From Balanoglossus misakiensis (lineage: Eukaryota; Hemichordata): a DNA stretch of 64,000 nucleotides. The notes below the pieces were generated by a model that saw only the letters and a program-made list of their open reading frames with translations, searched no databases and was not told where the DNA came from. Positions 13,801 through 28,800 of the stretch are shown here, one piece after another. The DNA lies in the NCBI GenBank assembly GCA_040954595.2, contig CM082576.2, positions 9,796,001-9,860,000 on the forward strand, given 5' to 3'. Position numbers and translations under genes: made by a program. Position 1 is the stretch's first letter. Every line of letters begins with the position of its first letter.

Positions 13801-16800
13801 ATAATCCCCATTTGAAAATAACCGTGTTGCAATCAGCGGAAATATGACAGATATTTTTTCGACTCATCTCGAGATGATGGGATGTCTCGAATTACCATTC
13901 TCCAGATGACAGCGCTTTAGCTTTCACTGTGTTGTGATCTGGCTGGATCTTCGAAGCTTGGCAGAAAATGGTAGCTTCAATACTTGAATCCGTGTCATCA
14001 GTAAAACATCGGTGAAGTCATGACATCATCTGTGACCTTGTCTTGGCTGTTTATCTCAGTTGTAGTTCTGGATTGTTACTTAGCAATTGCCCGTTAACGC
14101 ATTGTGATGTGAATTCATCTGAAATTATCACTTGTCTGTTATTAGTGTTAAAATCGTGTATTTGGTAATTTCAAGAAAAATGGGTGATTATTATTTGCAT
14201 TTCATGGAGTTTAATCAAATAACATAATATGTTATCAATGTAATCCTTGTCAATTATAGGTCACAGTTTTTGTCAAATGCTGAATTAATCTTTTCATAAA
14301 TTTCCTGTGTAGATATCGATTTTCATTTTAATTATTAATATTTGCGCTCAAAACAGTGGCAATGATAAAATCAGTTTGAATCACATCTCTGAATAGCAAG
14401 GCCAGAAGTATAATGGCAATGCTATAAAGGCCGGCCCATTTGTCTGTTTTATTGCTGTTGACTGTGGCATTGTCTGCACATTAATTGTAATTTATCAGTG
14501 TGTTCAAGGCCCTAAGTACATGTATCTCGATTCATTGAGATTGGTGAGAAAGAAGAAAGGCATGTCATTCACCTAGTGGTTACGAAAAAAGGTCATGATT
14601 CATGTTATTGTTCTTCCCAACTAATAGTGAAGGCATGTCAGAGAACAACCAAGCTGTGTTACTCATTTTTGACATTTGCAACAATACATGCGTGTGACAG
14701 GTGAGGATTCCAATTATAGACGCGGAAATCGCGTGGCAATGGTGGGAAATCGACATATATGTTGCTTTGGGAAATAATCAGTTATTTCTGTCCTTTGCGT
14801 GGCAGCCTTTGCACCCTGATATGAGTAGATAAATATAAAATTGGTCAGATACAGGCTGTTTTATGTCGAAACGTGTGTGGGAATTTACATTAATGTTAAA
14901 AAAGCAGACAGACTGCAATAACTGATGGTTTACTTGAACAAGTCATATTTGTTCCCAGTGTGCCATATATACACGCTACAATGTCTGTCTGATGATGTCC
15001 TTGAAACACAGGAGAATGAAGTTGTCATGCTGTGATACCAGGTCTTCAAAGATAATGTCTGCAAATATTTTCCCAAGTGCTTGAAAATTCATTTGATTAT
15101 TAAAGGCAAGTGGGGCAATAGATATGTGGTTCAGATTAAAAAAAAGTAAACTGCATAACTGTATTGGTAAGAGAGTGTCAGTTACTTAATCAAAAATTAA
15201 TCTCCAGTCAAGGACATCAAAAAAGGTGATTAAAAGTGTGATAACCATTGTATTCCTAGTCATATTTAATGTTTGATGAGTAAACAAACTTTGTTTAAAA
15301 GGCCTTTCTTGTAAATTCCAACAACTTGGTGATAAACCACTTCATGTTTGGTCACCAAAGTTTGCGTCAGTTTGCCAGGCTGCTCAGGTAATCTGGAAGG
15401 TGTATATGTAAATGTGTCAAAGAGCAAATAGTGTTGGCTTTGATAAAAACCCTGTCTGCACCCATCTCTATTGGAGGATAATGCTTTTATTCACCTGCTG
15501 AGAAAGTGTCTTTGTCTGTCTCAGAAAGTGATCATTTGTGTGTAATAGTCCCTGTGCTATATTGGCTGGATTCTGGCATAGTCTAGTTTGACTCTCCCAG
15601 TAGCCCAGTTACATGTTGCATAACGACATTAGGCGGCATTGTGTCGCGGAGTTGTACAATTTTAAAGAAAAGGTCTGCAGCCTAAAGCCTGTTTTGTGCA
15701 AATTAGCTGTTGTACTTCTGGTGGACCCTTTTGAGGTGATTTTCTCATCTTTGCCTCTCTATTCACAAGCTTCATTTGTCAGACTGTTAGTCCTACTGTG
15801 TGGAATGACGCAGTCCATCATCTTGGCACATTTCGAATGTTTTGTGTGTGTACTACGGGGGAGTTGAAAGTTTCTGAATTAAAAGTATGTATGCAAAACC
15901 AGGTTTCGAGAAACAGAGGACAGATGAGATTTACTTCTTTCAAGCAGGTATTGGCTTAATAAATGAAGCCATCAAGTATTTGCAAGCACTTTGCAGTTGG
16001 ACCAACAGGCAGGTCCCCCACAAAGCTTTCCCATTGCACTGTCTAAGATACCTGTCCCCCTATACCCACACAGTCCTATTGAACAGTTGAACACTGTTAT
16101 CTGGCTCAGCTCGTGACACAATGCGATTGAAAGTCGCAAGGAGAAAAGCAAGTAGAAACTCCTTTTTGAGACATCGGCATCAATCAGTTGACGGTGGAGG
16201 CATTATTTGGTGGCATGACCTAATGACAGCCTTTTAGTATGGTCAGCGGCCGCCCCATTTATCAGGACGTCTCTGACAGTGCTGGCTGGGTCAAAGGTCG
16301 CATCCAGACCTGGAGAGTGTGTGGTGCGGCATTGAATATTACAACACGTCTGTAGAGACTGTGTATGTGGACATCCAAAGTATCCTGTTTTCATCGACCG
16401 GTCACAACTTTTGTAGTGGTGTATTGTTGTCCAAAGTATAACTCCTCTGCATTTGCCATTTGCTGACAGACTGACTTTTGTTCCCACAGACCCTTTTCAC
16501 ACTTATTTTTAATACTCATGAATATTTGGTGAAACTGCCAACAACAGTTAGTATATTTCTCAAAATGACTTGCACAATGCTCATTTGCAGGGAGAGTTTG
16601 ATTTCTCTAAATGAAAGTGTGGTGTTAGCATCCTGCTGCTGTAAGTCATCAAACAGTTGCACCAATAAAACACTTGTCTTGCTCTTTACCGCCAGAATGC
16701 TTGGCACATTTTAATTAAATTCAGAAAATACTATCCTGGAACCGAAAATAGTACAAAGGAACTTGAACACTGGACTCCCAGCTGGTCTCCAAAGGCCACG

Positions 16801-19800
16801 AGGTCACATCCGCTGCTGGTGCCAACTGTTCTGTGCCATTCGCTCACGTCGCTCAGTCTGGGGTCATAATAAAGTGTTCAATTGCAGAATAAAATACTCA
16901 TTTTCTTTCACTTACATTTGGTAAATTCACAGCTATGCACAATGTAAAATTTCAAGCCATGTGTACAGGCGCTGTCTAATTATGGATTAAATTTCAAAAT
17001 TCTTCCCCTCAGCATAAACAGACAAACGAGCTCAAAGTTGACAGACTGACATATGTTGTGAATACTCACCACACAAGTACATGTAATAGGTGGCATAAGC
17101 TCCAGTTTCATCAAGACTATTCAAAGTATTACTGTAACATCACTGAAAAAAAGTCGTTGCTTTCATTTGGGAACCCTAGTGGCAGCATCTTGTTTCATCA
17201 TTTGTATCTTTCAATTCAAATACTCAGTTTTATGTGACATCTTGTCATATCCACTGTCCAGCTGTAACAATGGGGAATGTTTGCATCATATATCATGGAC
17301 ATACTTGAATTGACAGCGGCTGTATCTTTGGTAATTTCTAAATTGTGTGCTGTTTATCAACTACACTTTCTTGCTATACTCCTTACAACACACAATGTAC
17401 ATTGATACTTACATACATGTACAAATGCAATTGAATTCAAGTCAGAAGTGTAGACTTCAAAATTTGTTTTCTAGTAACAGTGCTACAATAAAAAAAAATA
17501 ACATGTACATGTACATGTAATCATACACAAGGTAGTCTGGATTTCGAATTCATTTTTCACTCAGCAACAACGATGCTGACCTTTATGTGTACATTGTGGA
17601 AGCAGTGTTATAAAGTTAAATACTCAGCATTTTATTTTGCTTCAGGGAGTCAAGAAGCAGTCTGCAGTTGATATACATAAAAATATTTTAGTACAAAAAG
17701 AGCATGTTACAGAAAATAGAGCTGTGGGTTCAAGTCTTATAAAAACAGTTGCTGTGCTGGTAAAGATAATCAACAATTTTATAGAACTTGAATTCTATTT
17801 TTAGACCTCATCCCCAATCATATATATCCCATATTGGAAAGGACCTGCCTTAGGATATTTTTGCATCTTGTATACATGTTTTGCCGATTAGAGGTAAAGG
17901 CCATTTCTTGATTAAGACTCAAAACACGCATATGCTTGCCAATCATTGTTTAGGACCTTGTAACAGTATGTGATGCATTTAGAAAATGTCCTCAGAGTTG
18001 CTGCGTCATCGCAGTGACAAAGATGGCATATTATAAATACTGCAGTTGTAATTATTTCAGTGTACATGTATCATGAAATGTAAGTTATGCTTTTGAGATA
18101 TGTTCAGTTTAATGAAATCTAAAATAAATGACCTGATCAGACAAGATTCTTGGTGATGAAAAGAGAATACAGTAGTTTCTCACTGTAAAGAAATGTGTGT
18201 GCTCCAGGGACTGTTGAAGGTCTTTTGAAAATCCTTGAATTTAACCTACTGTAATCCTTTTGGAGTCCAGGGAAAATATGGTTCGCGGGCTACTGGGAAA
18301 TTGAACAGCGAAGGTCCCTCTCAAACAACCATCTCTGTTATTTAAAAAATATTCAGCTGCATTGAGAGCACCATCACCACATGATTGTATTGCAAATGGA
18401 TAATCTGCAGCACAATAGCCAGGCACTGGACATTGTCTGAATTGAAACCACTACACAGTCCATCATCAGGTAATGAAGAGCGAGTCCGAACAAACTCTAT
18501 AAACAGGGGGTTCGTTCATTCTCTCTTTGCACTGTTATGCAACACTCCTGGAGCTGTACAGTGAGAGACTTTCCAAACAGTCGTGACCGATGAATGCAGT
18601 CTTTGCTTTGCTTTGATCACTGTGTTGTTTCTAGGACGGTGTAATGCCAATAATAATAGGGTGCACACTGCACTACTTTCCGAGCAGATGGGGTTATCTT
18701 TGTGTCCGAATTATGGTCTAGTTTCCACCACTGTATTTTGGATTTGAAGAGTGTTTAAATGTTTTAAACCGTAGGGTTAGTGGTGAAACTTTCCTGCCCA
18801 GGGCATTGTTTATTAACTGTTGACCAGTATCCAAAAGCTGCTCATCTATAACAAATGTACATCTACAGTGTACATAACATCCAAGACCTTAAAATTGTTA
18901 TGGTTGTATCTGTTGCATTAATTGCCTGTAATGATTCGGTAACAGTGGAACAAAGGTACATTTGTATACAGAGAGCAAACATTGGGTTGGTGTTTTATAT
19001 CAAATGCGACCAGGCGATCAATACAATGTATACATCCTAAAAATAAATCAATACCCGTCAAGCAGTTGGTGGTGTTATTTATATGTCTGGCTTTGACAAT
19101 TCGAATCCGAGAGATGTACAGTAATGCTGTAATTACATGTAGGTCTCATTCAAGACGTCAGCGGTATCTTCAGAAATCCAACCTAAGACATTCCACAGAG
19201 AATATTGCTAATTTTTGTTCTGCCCATAGATTTCCATATATCCAATTTGATGCCGTTTTATGTGCATAGATGATTTGTGTTCAATTTGTCTCCCCCTAAG
19301 ATATGCTCCTGGCTGGCATGCACCGGTTGGCAAATCGGCACACCTCTGTAAAATCGGATTCATTCTGAAGAAGAATGTGTTTGTGTGTATTTAATTGCAT
19401 TCCAGTCTCACTTGCGTGGTCAGGTGTAATTTGGCCAGAGTGAAACAAAAAGCCCACTGTTTATCTGGATCCATTTATCATTTATTTTGTCATCCTTTAG
19501 AAAAGGGTTCCACCTTTGAGTGATTATCAGAGTCGACATCCAGTAAAGACTCTTTGCCCTTGTTGTGTTGTGGGGTAGGTGTTATTCAATAGGGCTGTGA
19601 TGTGCATGTAAACAACTCAGTTCCACCATCACAGAGGCACATGCACCTCATCTCTCTCGATTTCTGTCTCTCCCCTCTCTCCCTCCATCTCTCTCTCCCC
19701 TATGTATCTCTTTCCCTCTCTCCCCCTCCTCCCTCTATCTCAAAAAAATTAGAGAAAGTACAGACGGATTTTTCTGATATGTGCGTACATTCAAGTGCAG

Positions 19801-22800
19801 ACAGTCCTGGTTCTTGGGGCTGTTTGAGTTTTGTTTGTTGAGAACAATGGAAGACATCTAAGCAGCTCCAGGTAGCTATCTGCAAGTGAAATCGACTACT
19901 GCGGTTGATTGTACATTGTACTTTATTTTCAGGACTGTCACATAATGTGATTGACATGTAATACGTAATGTACGCAATCAGGTGGAGGATGAACATTTGA
20001 ACAAGTGAACAGAAGTTAATTGCTTTTCTTGCAGTAGCACATGTCCTAGCAAGAATCACTGAAATGGTGTAGAGGTTATCACATCATACATGTATTTGTC
20101 AGTACCATGTAACAGGACCTCATCCAGAAGACATGTTTACTTATCTGAATGTGAATAACTTCAGATCATGGAGAATGAAATCTCATGTATGTTAACAACA
20201 TGAACATGTAGTCCAGAAAATGTTTGTGTGATGCACAATAATTTCGAACATCTTCAGCCAAACCGTTAACCTTGCAAGAAACCGTGGTCTTCTCTTTTGT
20301 GTTTACGGTTTTTGTCGTGTTGAACTAAACTTCATTTGAAGACATCAGGGCTTCCACTGGCTGAAGACAACTATCCATTGTTGCTTGTCCTGTAAAAGAA
20401 ACCTTTACATGTGTTTACAGTTATGGTACAATGTGCGTTCCCAACCCAGAAGTTTTTGACAGTGTCTATCGCGCTGTTGTTCAAAGGCTGGAGAGGTGAA
20501 CTAAGCCTCAGTGTCAATTTCAACATAGTCTGCTTTATTCAGTGTAATTCCCTTCAGTACATACAAATTGTAAATACATAGTGTACCTTTGATGTGGTGA
20601 TTTCAATCACTGATGTCTTGATAAAACAGAGCATCAGATTAAAAAGATCAATCCTGTGCTCTGGTATTGTTTCTCACGTCTTTCAGAGAACTCATTATTG
20701 GTACATCGGCAATTTTTTATAGTCATGTACCTTGATCTAATTCACACCCACTAAATTGCAGGCTGAGCTTAGAAATACAATAGCCCTCCTGTTCTGACAT
20801 CGATGGGACAGAGCTTACAGGTGTGACAGTGTGTAATGTCCGCAGGGTTTTTTGGTCAACAGGTGCTGTAAGAGGGAAATAAAAAGAAATAATTGAGAGG
20901 AAGCATACATGTAGTCTATAACTTTTCAGTTACGTGAAGTTGTTGGTATATTTGAAATGAACGGGGATCTGTACATGTATCATCAGGTGGACTTTCCATG
21001 ATTTTTCATACTTATGGTAGACCATGGAATACCACACACACCCTGTGATGTACACATACTTGTCTTCCCTTGTCACATCAATTGCCATAAATAACTTTGG
21101 AAATCATCGCTACATGTAGGTAATGAGAAACCATAGTAATATGAAACCCAACTCCTACCGTCAAAAATAAATCCTCCATAATGGAAAATCTGGCGCGATG
21201 TAAATTGAACAACGTGTCATGAAAGAATTTTCAACAGTGTTTTCTGCTCAGTATATAGATACTGGAATGTGCAGATACATGCAAGGTAATTGAAATGGCA
21301 GATCGTGCAATAATTAGATTTTTGTGTAGTTTGTCTGGAGAATTATGATTGACAGGAGACGTTGCTATTGTTTCATGCTCACTGGGATTTTGATTGGATA
21401 TTTTTTCTGATAGACATTAAACATAAATTTCATTCATTCAAGTTCTACAAATGAAGCTTATTGTTGGCATCTCAGTCTGCTGAATCTTTGATTTTGAAAT
21501 GAAGCAAATAATGCCACAAGTGTCAAAATTCATTCCTAGTGGACATGATTATTACATTTACAGTGTGTAATGCTGTAATTGTGTGATAATTTGTGGAGAT
21601 GTTTTTACTGACCCGGTCTTTTGAAATATAATATCCCAAAACTAGACATGTATCACTGTCGGTGAATGACGTAAACTTTCCTTGAATGAGTGAAGGTCTT
21701 GCCTGGGGTGCGGATTTCCTCACAATAGAACATATGTCAGTAAGTGCGTTGTACATGCAGAAGTTGTTGTGGTTTGGTTTCCACAACTTTCACTGCGTTT
21801 TCCTGTTGAACACAGGGCTTCCTTTTTTCCCACGAATACTCTCCAAGGATATCATTTCTTCCATTTTACTATTTAAAAATTACAGACTGTTTCGAAGAAA
21901 ACAAACTGATAAAAGTCTGTACTCTGAAAGAGTAGGACAACGGATTGTGTCATACAGGATGTACATACAGGAAGTTTTTGGTAATGCTATTGTTTTCCTG
22001 TATCTTGTCTGTGGTGTTTTAACAGCCAAGCCAATTGTTTTCCCATTGTTGAGTCAAAATAAACCGAGTGATGTTATCTGCAGGTCTTGATTGTTTTTGT
22101 TATTACATTACATTGTCCTTACTGTGACCTGAAAAGGTCGGTCCCATCCCCGGAAGTCGGTCGTGATTCACAGTCTCAAAAGAAGACAAGTCTGTCAGTC
22201 GAAATTACAACGGGTTGGAGCAGGGGTGGGCTACGTGTAGCATTTGTCATAAAAAGTTCAGATATGAATCATGAATATGATATTTTGGTACTGGAGGTCA
22301 TTGACTGTTTTCATTGTTTTCTACTGAAAACTGGAGGCTGCTGATTCCCTTGTATGCGTTGTATAGTTTTTTATACACCTTTATGTTGTCCTGTTTTTAG
22401 ATGTTTATCGGAATGAATTATATAGCAGGGCTGTGCATGTACATGAATGAACAAATGATGATAAAAATTCTATTCAACTTGAAAGGTTGTACAGAGCTCA
22501 AGGTACATGTACATTTACGAGCTGTGCATTTTCACTTGCAGTGTGACTAACGCCAATGAACAATACACAATAGTCTCTACCTGCATGTCTGCACGTAAGT
22601 TTTCTTTCATTGAAATCTCGTAAGAATGATTTCCCGGCATTATCCGATCGACAATTGAAAAAGCTGTGTGGCCGTGAGGAGTGGCGGTTTAGAAATAGTA
22701 ATGTCATTCTAACAGTTTTAGGTTTTATTGAGATTTGTACAGACATGTGTCGCGCTGGATGTGATTGTGCGTGAGCGATTTACATTCAAACATATGTCTG

Positions 22801-25800
22801 CGCTTGTTAGCCGTCCCCGTCCACATCCATATGTGCATGAAGCAGCTGCCATCATCAGCGTGTTTCTCGTTGGCAAATACGTCTCCCTCGTGGCGCTCAC
22901 TTTTTTGTGCCGTGTATCAATTTGTAACTTCTGTCATGGAATTGCCTCAGAGAGGAAAAGTTAAAACTAAAATTCCCTCAGCCAAATTGCTGTATGCCTT
23001 TGGCGGGGAATGTGATACAATAATACATCGTGTGTGGATTATGGATGTAGATATTCCATTCCCACCCTCAGGGGTTCAGCCTTGTACAGTGCAGTTACAT
23101 AAAACGGCTGTGATGTGGATGAGTGTTCATTTGCATGTTTTATTTTGTCATCAGTCTCGATGTGGGATTGAGAGATTTATTTTGAAGGACACTTGTGCAA
23201 CATAAAAGACATAATAAAATTCACAAATTTGCATTAAAGATGCAATGTGCTATTTATAACCAAGGTCTGGGCATGAGTTGTACGAAATATTCACACATCA
23301 ATCAATATCAATATTGTAAACATTCAGAATGCATGCAATATAGGAGAGAAATTACATGTATGTGTTTGTTTTTTTGTGTATATTATTAAAATCTGTTAGA
23401 ATTATTGAAGTAAAACTGTTTCTAGGGCTTTGCTATACTCTAACCGTGTAAAACAAGTGAGGTGTATTACTGATGAGAGTCAAGTACAGTGTAACTGGCC
23501 TTTGACGGCCTCACACTGTGAACACAAGTCTACAGGAGTGTTGTAAAGGAGGGCCAATTTACATGCCATTAATGTGTGCTGTCTTTTTCTCACCCGTAGG
23601 TGCGTTGTGGTTCTGTTCAATCCACGCAAAAACAAACAGACCCATATCTTCAGCCACTTCAGGTAAGGCACGATCTAGAATAAGGGTTGGATGTGTGTCG
23701 GTCTGTGCAAACACTGCTGACCTTGTTAGTGGTGTGTCGTGTGATGGTTGTGTCTGTCTGTAAGGATTTGTATACAGAAACTGACTGCAGTGTGATCAAT
23801 GCAAGATAAATGAATTATATCAGTGATTTTTGTGTCTTTAAAATGAGAAATAAGGATTTGGAAATTTCAGCCTTAGAAGCCTGTCAGTGTTATACTTCTT
23901 AGTATATCCACAGTTTATATTCTTCAAGTGCCATAACGTTTTATAGTTTTATGCAATTTACAGGGTTAGGATACTTGAGTAAGGGGCTTCACACATTTCC
24001 ACGAGACTTAATGTCCATTTTGGGACAATATGACTTCATTAATATGAGCCTACTCAGTATCACTTCACAGAAATGGTCAAAAGTCAGTTTACTCTGTTTA
24101 TGTATTGGAAATCACTAACCGTCTCCCCACTTAAATGCAGTGCACTTTACACAGAAAGACACAGCGCTGTCAAAAAATTGCCTGCCTGGTGTGTTTTTAT
24201 TGAAATCCTACAGCCTGTGTAGGGAATTTATTCTGATCGGGTTACCAGCTTTTTAAAATGGGCAGAAGTGTGCTTCAGCAACCAGCCAGCCGTGCCCTTG
24301 TAATGTGCTGTACACGTCAGTACAGAATACGATACAAAACCAACAGTGATATGTTGTTTTCTTCTTCATCCCCAGGAAAACGATCACTGCCCTGGCATTC
24401 TCCCCTGATGGGAAGTACATAGTCACAGGAGAGGTAAGGCTACCCTACATGTACTATAGTGTACAACCCCTGTAGTTGGAGGCATTACATGTACGGTGGC
24501 CCGTGTACTTTGCCAGTAGACAACATCATCACATTGCGTCTGCTGTCCGATCAGCCAGCTGTGCGCAGTGGAAGATGATGATTACAATACATTCTCTAAC
24601 CCTGTGAAATGATAATTTTGTGCGTCAGTCTGGCCGATTGTTTTTGTCTGGAGTGAAATTTGCATGATATGAAATCGGCATGAAACTTGCGTAACATGCA
24701 AAATAGCTGGAATTCGCAATGGGTAGTTAAAAGTTTATGTAATAGGGATTTCGGCATGCGTATTATGGCCAGGCGTGAGATAAAAATACTCCTGCGATAT
24801 AAATTTCAGCAATAAAATGTAACAAGAAATCGATTAATCACAATATCTGCTACTGGGACACTGACCTGCACATGCTTAGAATTTCCATGCATATGCAGCA
24901 TGCCAACGTCATTCAGAATGCAATGGAATTTTTCAGGAAAACTAAGTAATATGCAATTTTTATGTTTTATTGGTATACTTTTTATATATTTCGCTGTTTT
25001 CAGCATCACTGGTTATTTACATTTGTATTATTTTGCCATTCTTGCCTATAATACAAGAAACATATAAAGTACGGTTGAGGTGATAGTTTATACAAAACAG
25101 AACCTTGAAATTAAAATGAAGCTAAGTTTATTAAAGGTGGGGTATTCTAAAATGCCTTTGTAATCTTTTGCAATGCACTCAGAATTTGGCAGTTCCGTTT
25201 ATGGGCAACCCACTATAACGTAATTGCTATTTAATTTCTTAGACATAGATGCATTGATTTTCATTTTAGTGTTCAGGGTAAAGCGGTTCATGATGTCAGA
25301 TTTTGTTTGCCATATTGTTAGTATTTTTCGCTCCAGTGAAGTTTATTCACCGACTGTCAGTTCTGTTGTCTAAAAAAATCCATTACTTGCTTGTGTGTGC
25401 TTGCGGGCCTTTTGTGAACGCAGAGGAAATTCTCAGACACGCATCACCTGATGCCGTTCCGCCATACACAGACTCAATATATCACACGTTTTACAGCCCT
25501 GTCTTGTGCGAGCCAAATTTGTGGTAAACATCCAAGAATTGCACACGGCGTAAATTGATGGCGCAGGAAACATGAGCAGGCTTGAGGAAGGCATCTTGAA
25601 ATTGTTGGTTGCATTTGAAATATCTTGAATGGCTGAGATGGTCAGTGTCAGGGTCATTGTTCAAGGTCAGCCACTAATGGCAAGGGATTGCCTTTCCCAA
25701 CAAATTAACATTTTTGGAAATGGAGAAAGGGGGTTTGATCATGATAAATCAAGGAAATTCAATAATCACACCAACATAAACAATAAGGTTTTTCAGGTGA

Positions 25801-28800
25801 TACCAGCGCTAAGAGTAAAAGTGATTGTCATTTTCAGTATAGCACAAATAAGCAGAACTGGAAGACTTCTGTTGAATGAAAACAAAGAGGGGTTCAAAAA
25901 TTCACAGAAAACGGACAAGTAAATTTTTTCCCTCATGCAACAGTGTGCTTTTAAAATACTGCCATGATTGAATACCCCTGAACTTGTTGAATCCCCTAGA
26001 GTTGACTTCAGAAAAGGAAAGCTTAGAGTATAATACTGCCAATAAGTTTCAGTACTCCATGTTTGTTGTCTGATGTTGTGCTGTGTTTTCTTGAACACCT
26101 GGAGAGTGTGAACCTCCTTAAAAGAGTGCATGCATGTAACAATGCGAGACGCTGAAGTGATTTCGAAGTACTCTGGTATTAGTTCTACGTGAACAGTGCC
26201 ATTCACTGGCTGCCAGGGCTGAGATAATGGATGATTTATCATCATCAATTTGAGATGCTCTATAGAAACCACAAATCAATGGTGTTTTTTTTCTAACAAT
26301 TTGAAGTTACACATTTATTTTTTTCTGTTGGGCAATGAGAGAGAAATGATGTTAGAAGGAAAAGTCACAGCTGTTTCTTTGAAGTTCATGACCAGAGAGT
26401 CAGTTAGGCATCAAGTTGTGTTCAGTCCGTCATGACGTTGACATGTTTGTGTCTTTTATTTTGTTTACATCATTTATGTGATTTACTGTCTGTTTTCCCC
26501 CCAAAAAAAATTGTTAGAGTGGTCACATGCCAGCTGTTCGGATCTGGGATGTTGCAGAGAAGTCTCAAGTGGTGGAGTTTTCCGGTCACAAGTTCGGGAT
26601 TACGTGTGTGGTAAGTTGTTTTAAGTTAGCAGCGTGCCGAACGTTGGCCGGCATTTGACATCAGCCACCGACGGCAGCCAGAATTAGTCGTTCAGCAATA
26701 AATAACCATTTTCTGAGTTGATGGAGAAAAGAACGCGATGGCTGACCCCAGTGCCCTGTGGTTAGTGAGTACGGCCGGCTCCTATATCTTTGTCCCACAA
26801 TGTTCAAATCAGTTAGATAATATCACAGTGGGTATAGTATTGCCAAGTATAATGCCACAGTGATTTATTGCAACCCGTTCACCGCACAATGGCGGATGAT
26901 GATGCTCCCACTAAGTAGCTGAGTACGGTTTACCCCATGCCAGCCAGGTCCGTGACCGGGTGATGCCCTCTGCTGCGAAGAACACCTTCAAGGTGGTCTC
27001 GTGGGAACTGCAAGGTCTTGCACGCTATCAAGGCAGCATTGTGTTAGTAATTGCCAGAATCATGAATTTTGTAATGAATGGGGGTACATGTACGCCTCTT
27101 GAAAATGGGTAAAAGTACATGTACGAGGGGAAAACAGCTAATGCACCTTTTAAGGGCTAAACAGATTTATTGGCATCTTAGGTTTCACGATACATGTTTT
27201 TCACCTTCCCAAATTAAAAACAACATCAACAACACAAAATAGAATGATTGTTTCCAATCCACCACACCCAAACCACGTTCGTATCACTCGCCTTAATTTT
27301 TAAGCTGTTGCAGTGCTCCCGGCACTGAAAGCATTCTCTTTATATTGCATGAACGGGGATTAAGTTTTGCTACAAACAATGACAGCTTAACCTTATGTCA
27401 TGCGTTTATTGTCACTTATATGGCGCTCCGAGATGTTACCATGTTTTCGCTCGGAGGAATTTCTATTTAATGCGCGTGATTGGTGTGAAATCGCTGACAT
27501 CTTTGAAACATCGTGTCTGCCCCATGCATCAGATTGAGGCTTACCTTTCACAATCTATCTATACAGTCTCTGTTTATTGTGACATGAAAAACTAAACATT
27601 CCCGAGTGGTGTGAAAAGTGCGTGCAAAAAACGATTTATCTGGAGGGTCTTTGTGGTGCGTGGATGGGCAGTCGCCTCACCAAGAAAGCATATCACTAAA
27701 TCAATAATACTTTTTTTTGTAGTTCTAAAGTGCATTTTCCCTCGATTTTCAGGCTTTTTCTCCCAATAACAAATATGTGGTGTCAGTGGGTTCGCAGCAC
27801 GACATGGTTGTCAACGTGTGGGACTGGAAGAATGGCAACAGGGCAGCGTCCAATAAAATCTCCTCAAAGGTGAGCCGGATGCAGGGTTCGTGCACTCCTT
27901 GAAAATCCGGGAAAGTCCCAAAAATTGAAACAATTCCCGGATAGTTCTTGAAAGTTGTTTTTCCTAAAAAAACCCAGCTTTTTTGAGATTTAAAAAAATC
28001 CTGGACATGTACTGGAATGTCGTGGAATTTTGAATTACTTTGAGTTGAAAAATGCAGTGTGATGCTTATTTACGCATGCAGCATGTATTCAGGCTGTCAC
28101 ATTCAGGATAGTTCAGTACAATTTATTATCATGTTGAAAGGATCTGTCCACAAGCAGCAGTAGTTGTAAATAACATGAAAGATGTTTTCCTCTTTGTAGT
28201 CAACATTGTTAGAGTTTTTGTCAACAAACTCTCGTAATATAATCTCTTTAATCAACACAAGTAAATGCATTCACTCCTTATGCTTTGCTATTTGAAAAAA
28301 ATATAGATACGGATTATAGCAAACAATAGTCAGTCGTTGCCACAGGGTGCTTTGGAAATGCAACCGTGTGAGAGGTTTGAAGTGGTTTGTTTTGACGCTC
28401 TTTTTTATCATTTGACTGGTAAACAGGCAAGGGTCCCAGGTTCACCTGTGGATGGTCGCCTGAAAGCAGTTTGAAACTTGTATTCCATTCTCGTGTTTTG
28501 CCTCTGCTCATACATTGTATATCATGTTCCCCACAAACACCCCAATGCAAGGATGTCCATTTAAAAACTGAAGTGGCCTTAATTTCTCTGCCGTCGTATT
28601 GGCAAGGGAAACTGTACAATTGTTTTGTAAATGACATTCCCAATTTTTTTATTTTTTCAGGTGACCGCACTTTGTTTCAATGAAAGTGGGAATTCATTTG
28701 TCACTGTGGGCACCAGAAATGTACGCTTCTGGTACATGTCCTCCTCCAACAAGGTAAACTCTTTACGTAACATTTCTTTATATGCTTTAGCTCTTTTCCA

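Noticed and set aside
17700-17750. GGGTTCAAGTC resembling a tRNA B box
   Set aside because: No A box, acceptor stem or anticodon arm can be formed around it.
18241-18426. Minus-strand frame with protein-like composition in intron 2
   Set aside because: Short, with no start context, no convincing splice partners and no recognised family.
25793-26272. Long minus-strand open frame of 159 codons
   Set aside because: No family similarity or splice context, and it lies in a MAPKBP1 intron with ordinary AT-rich composition.
26640-27060. GC-richer stretch in intron 5 that might be a SINE
   Set aside because: No promoter boxes, tail or target-site duplication could be found.
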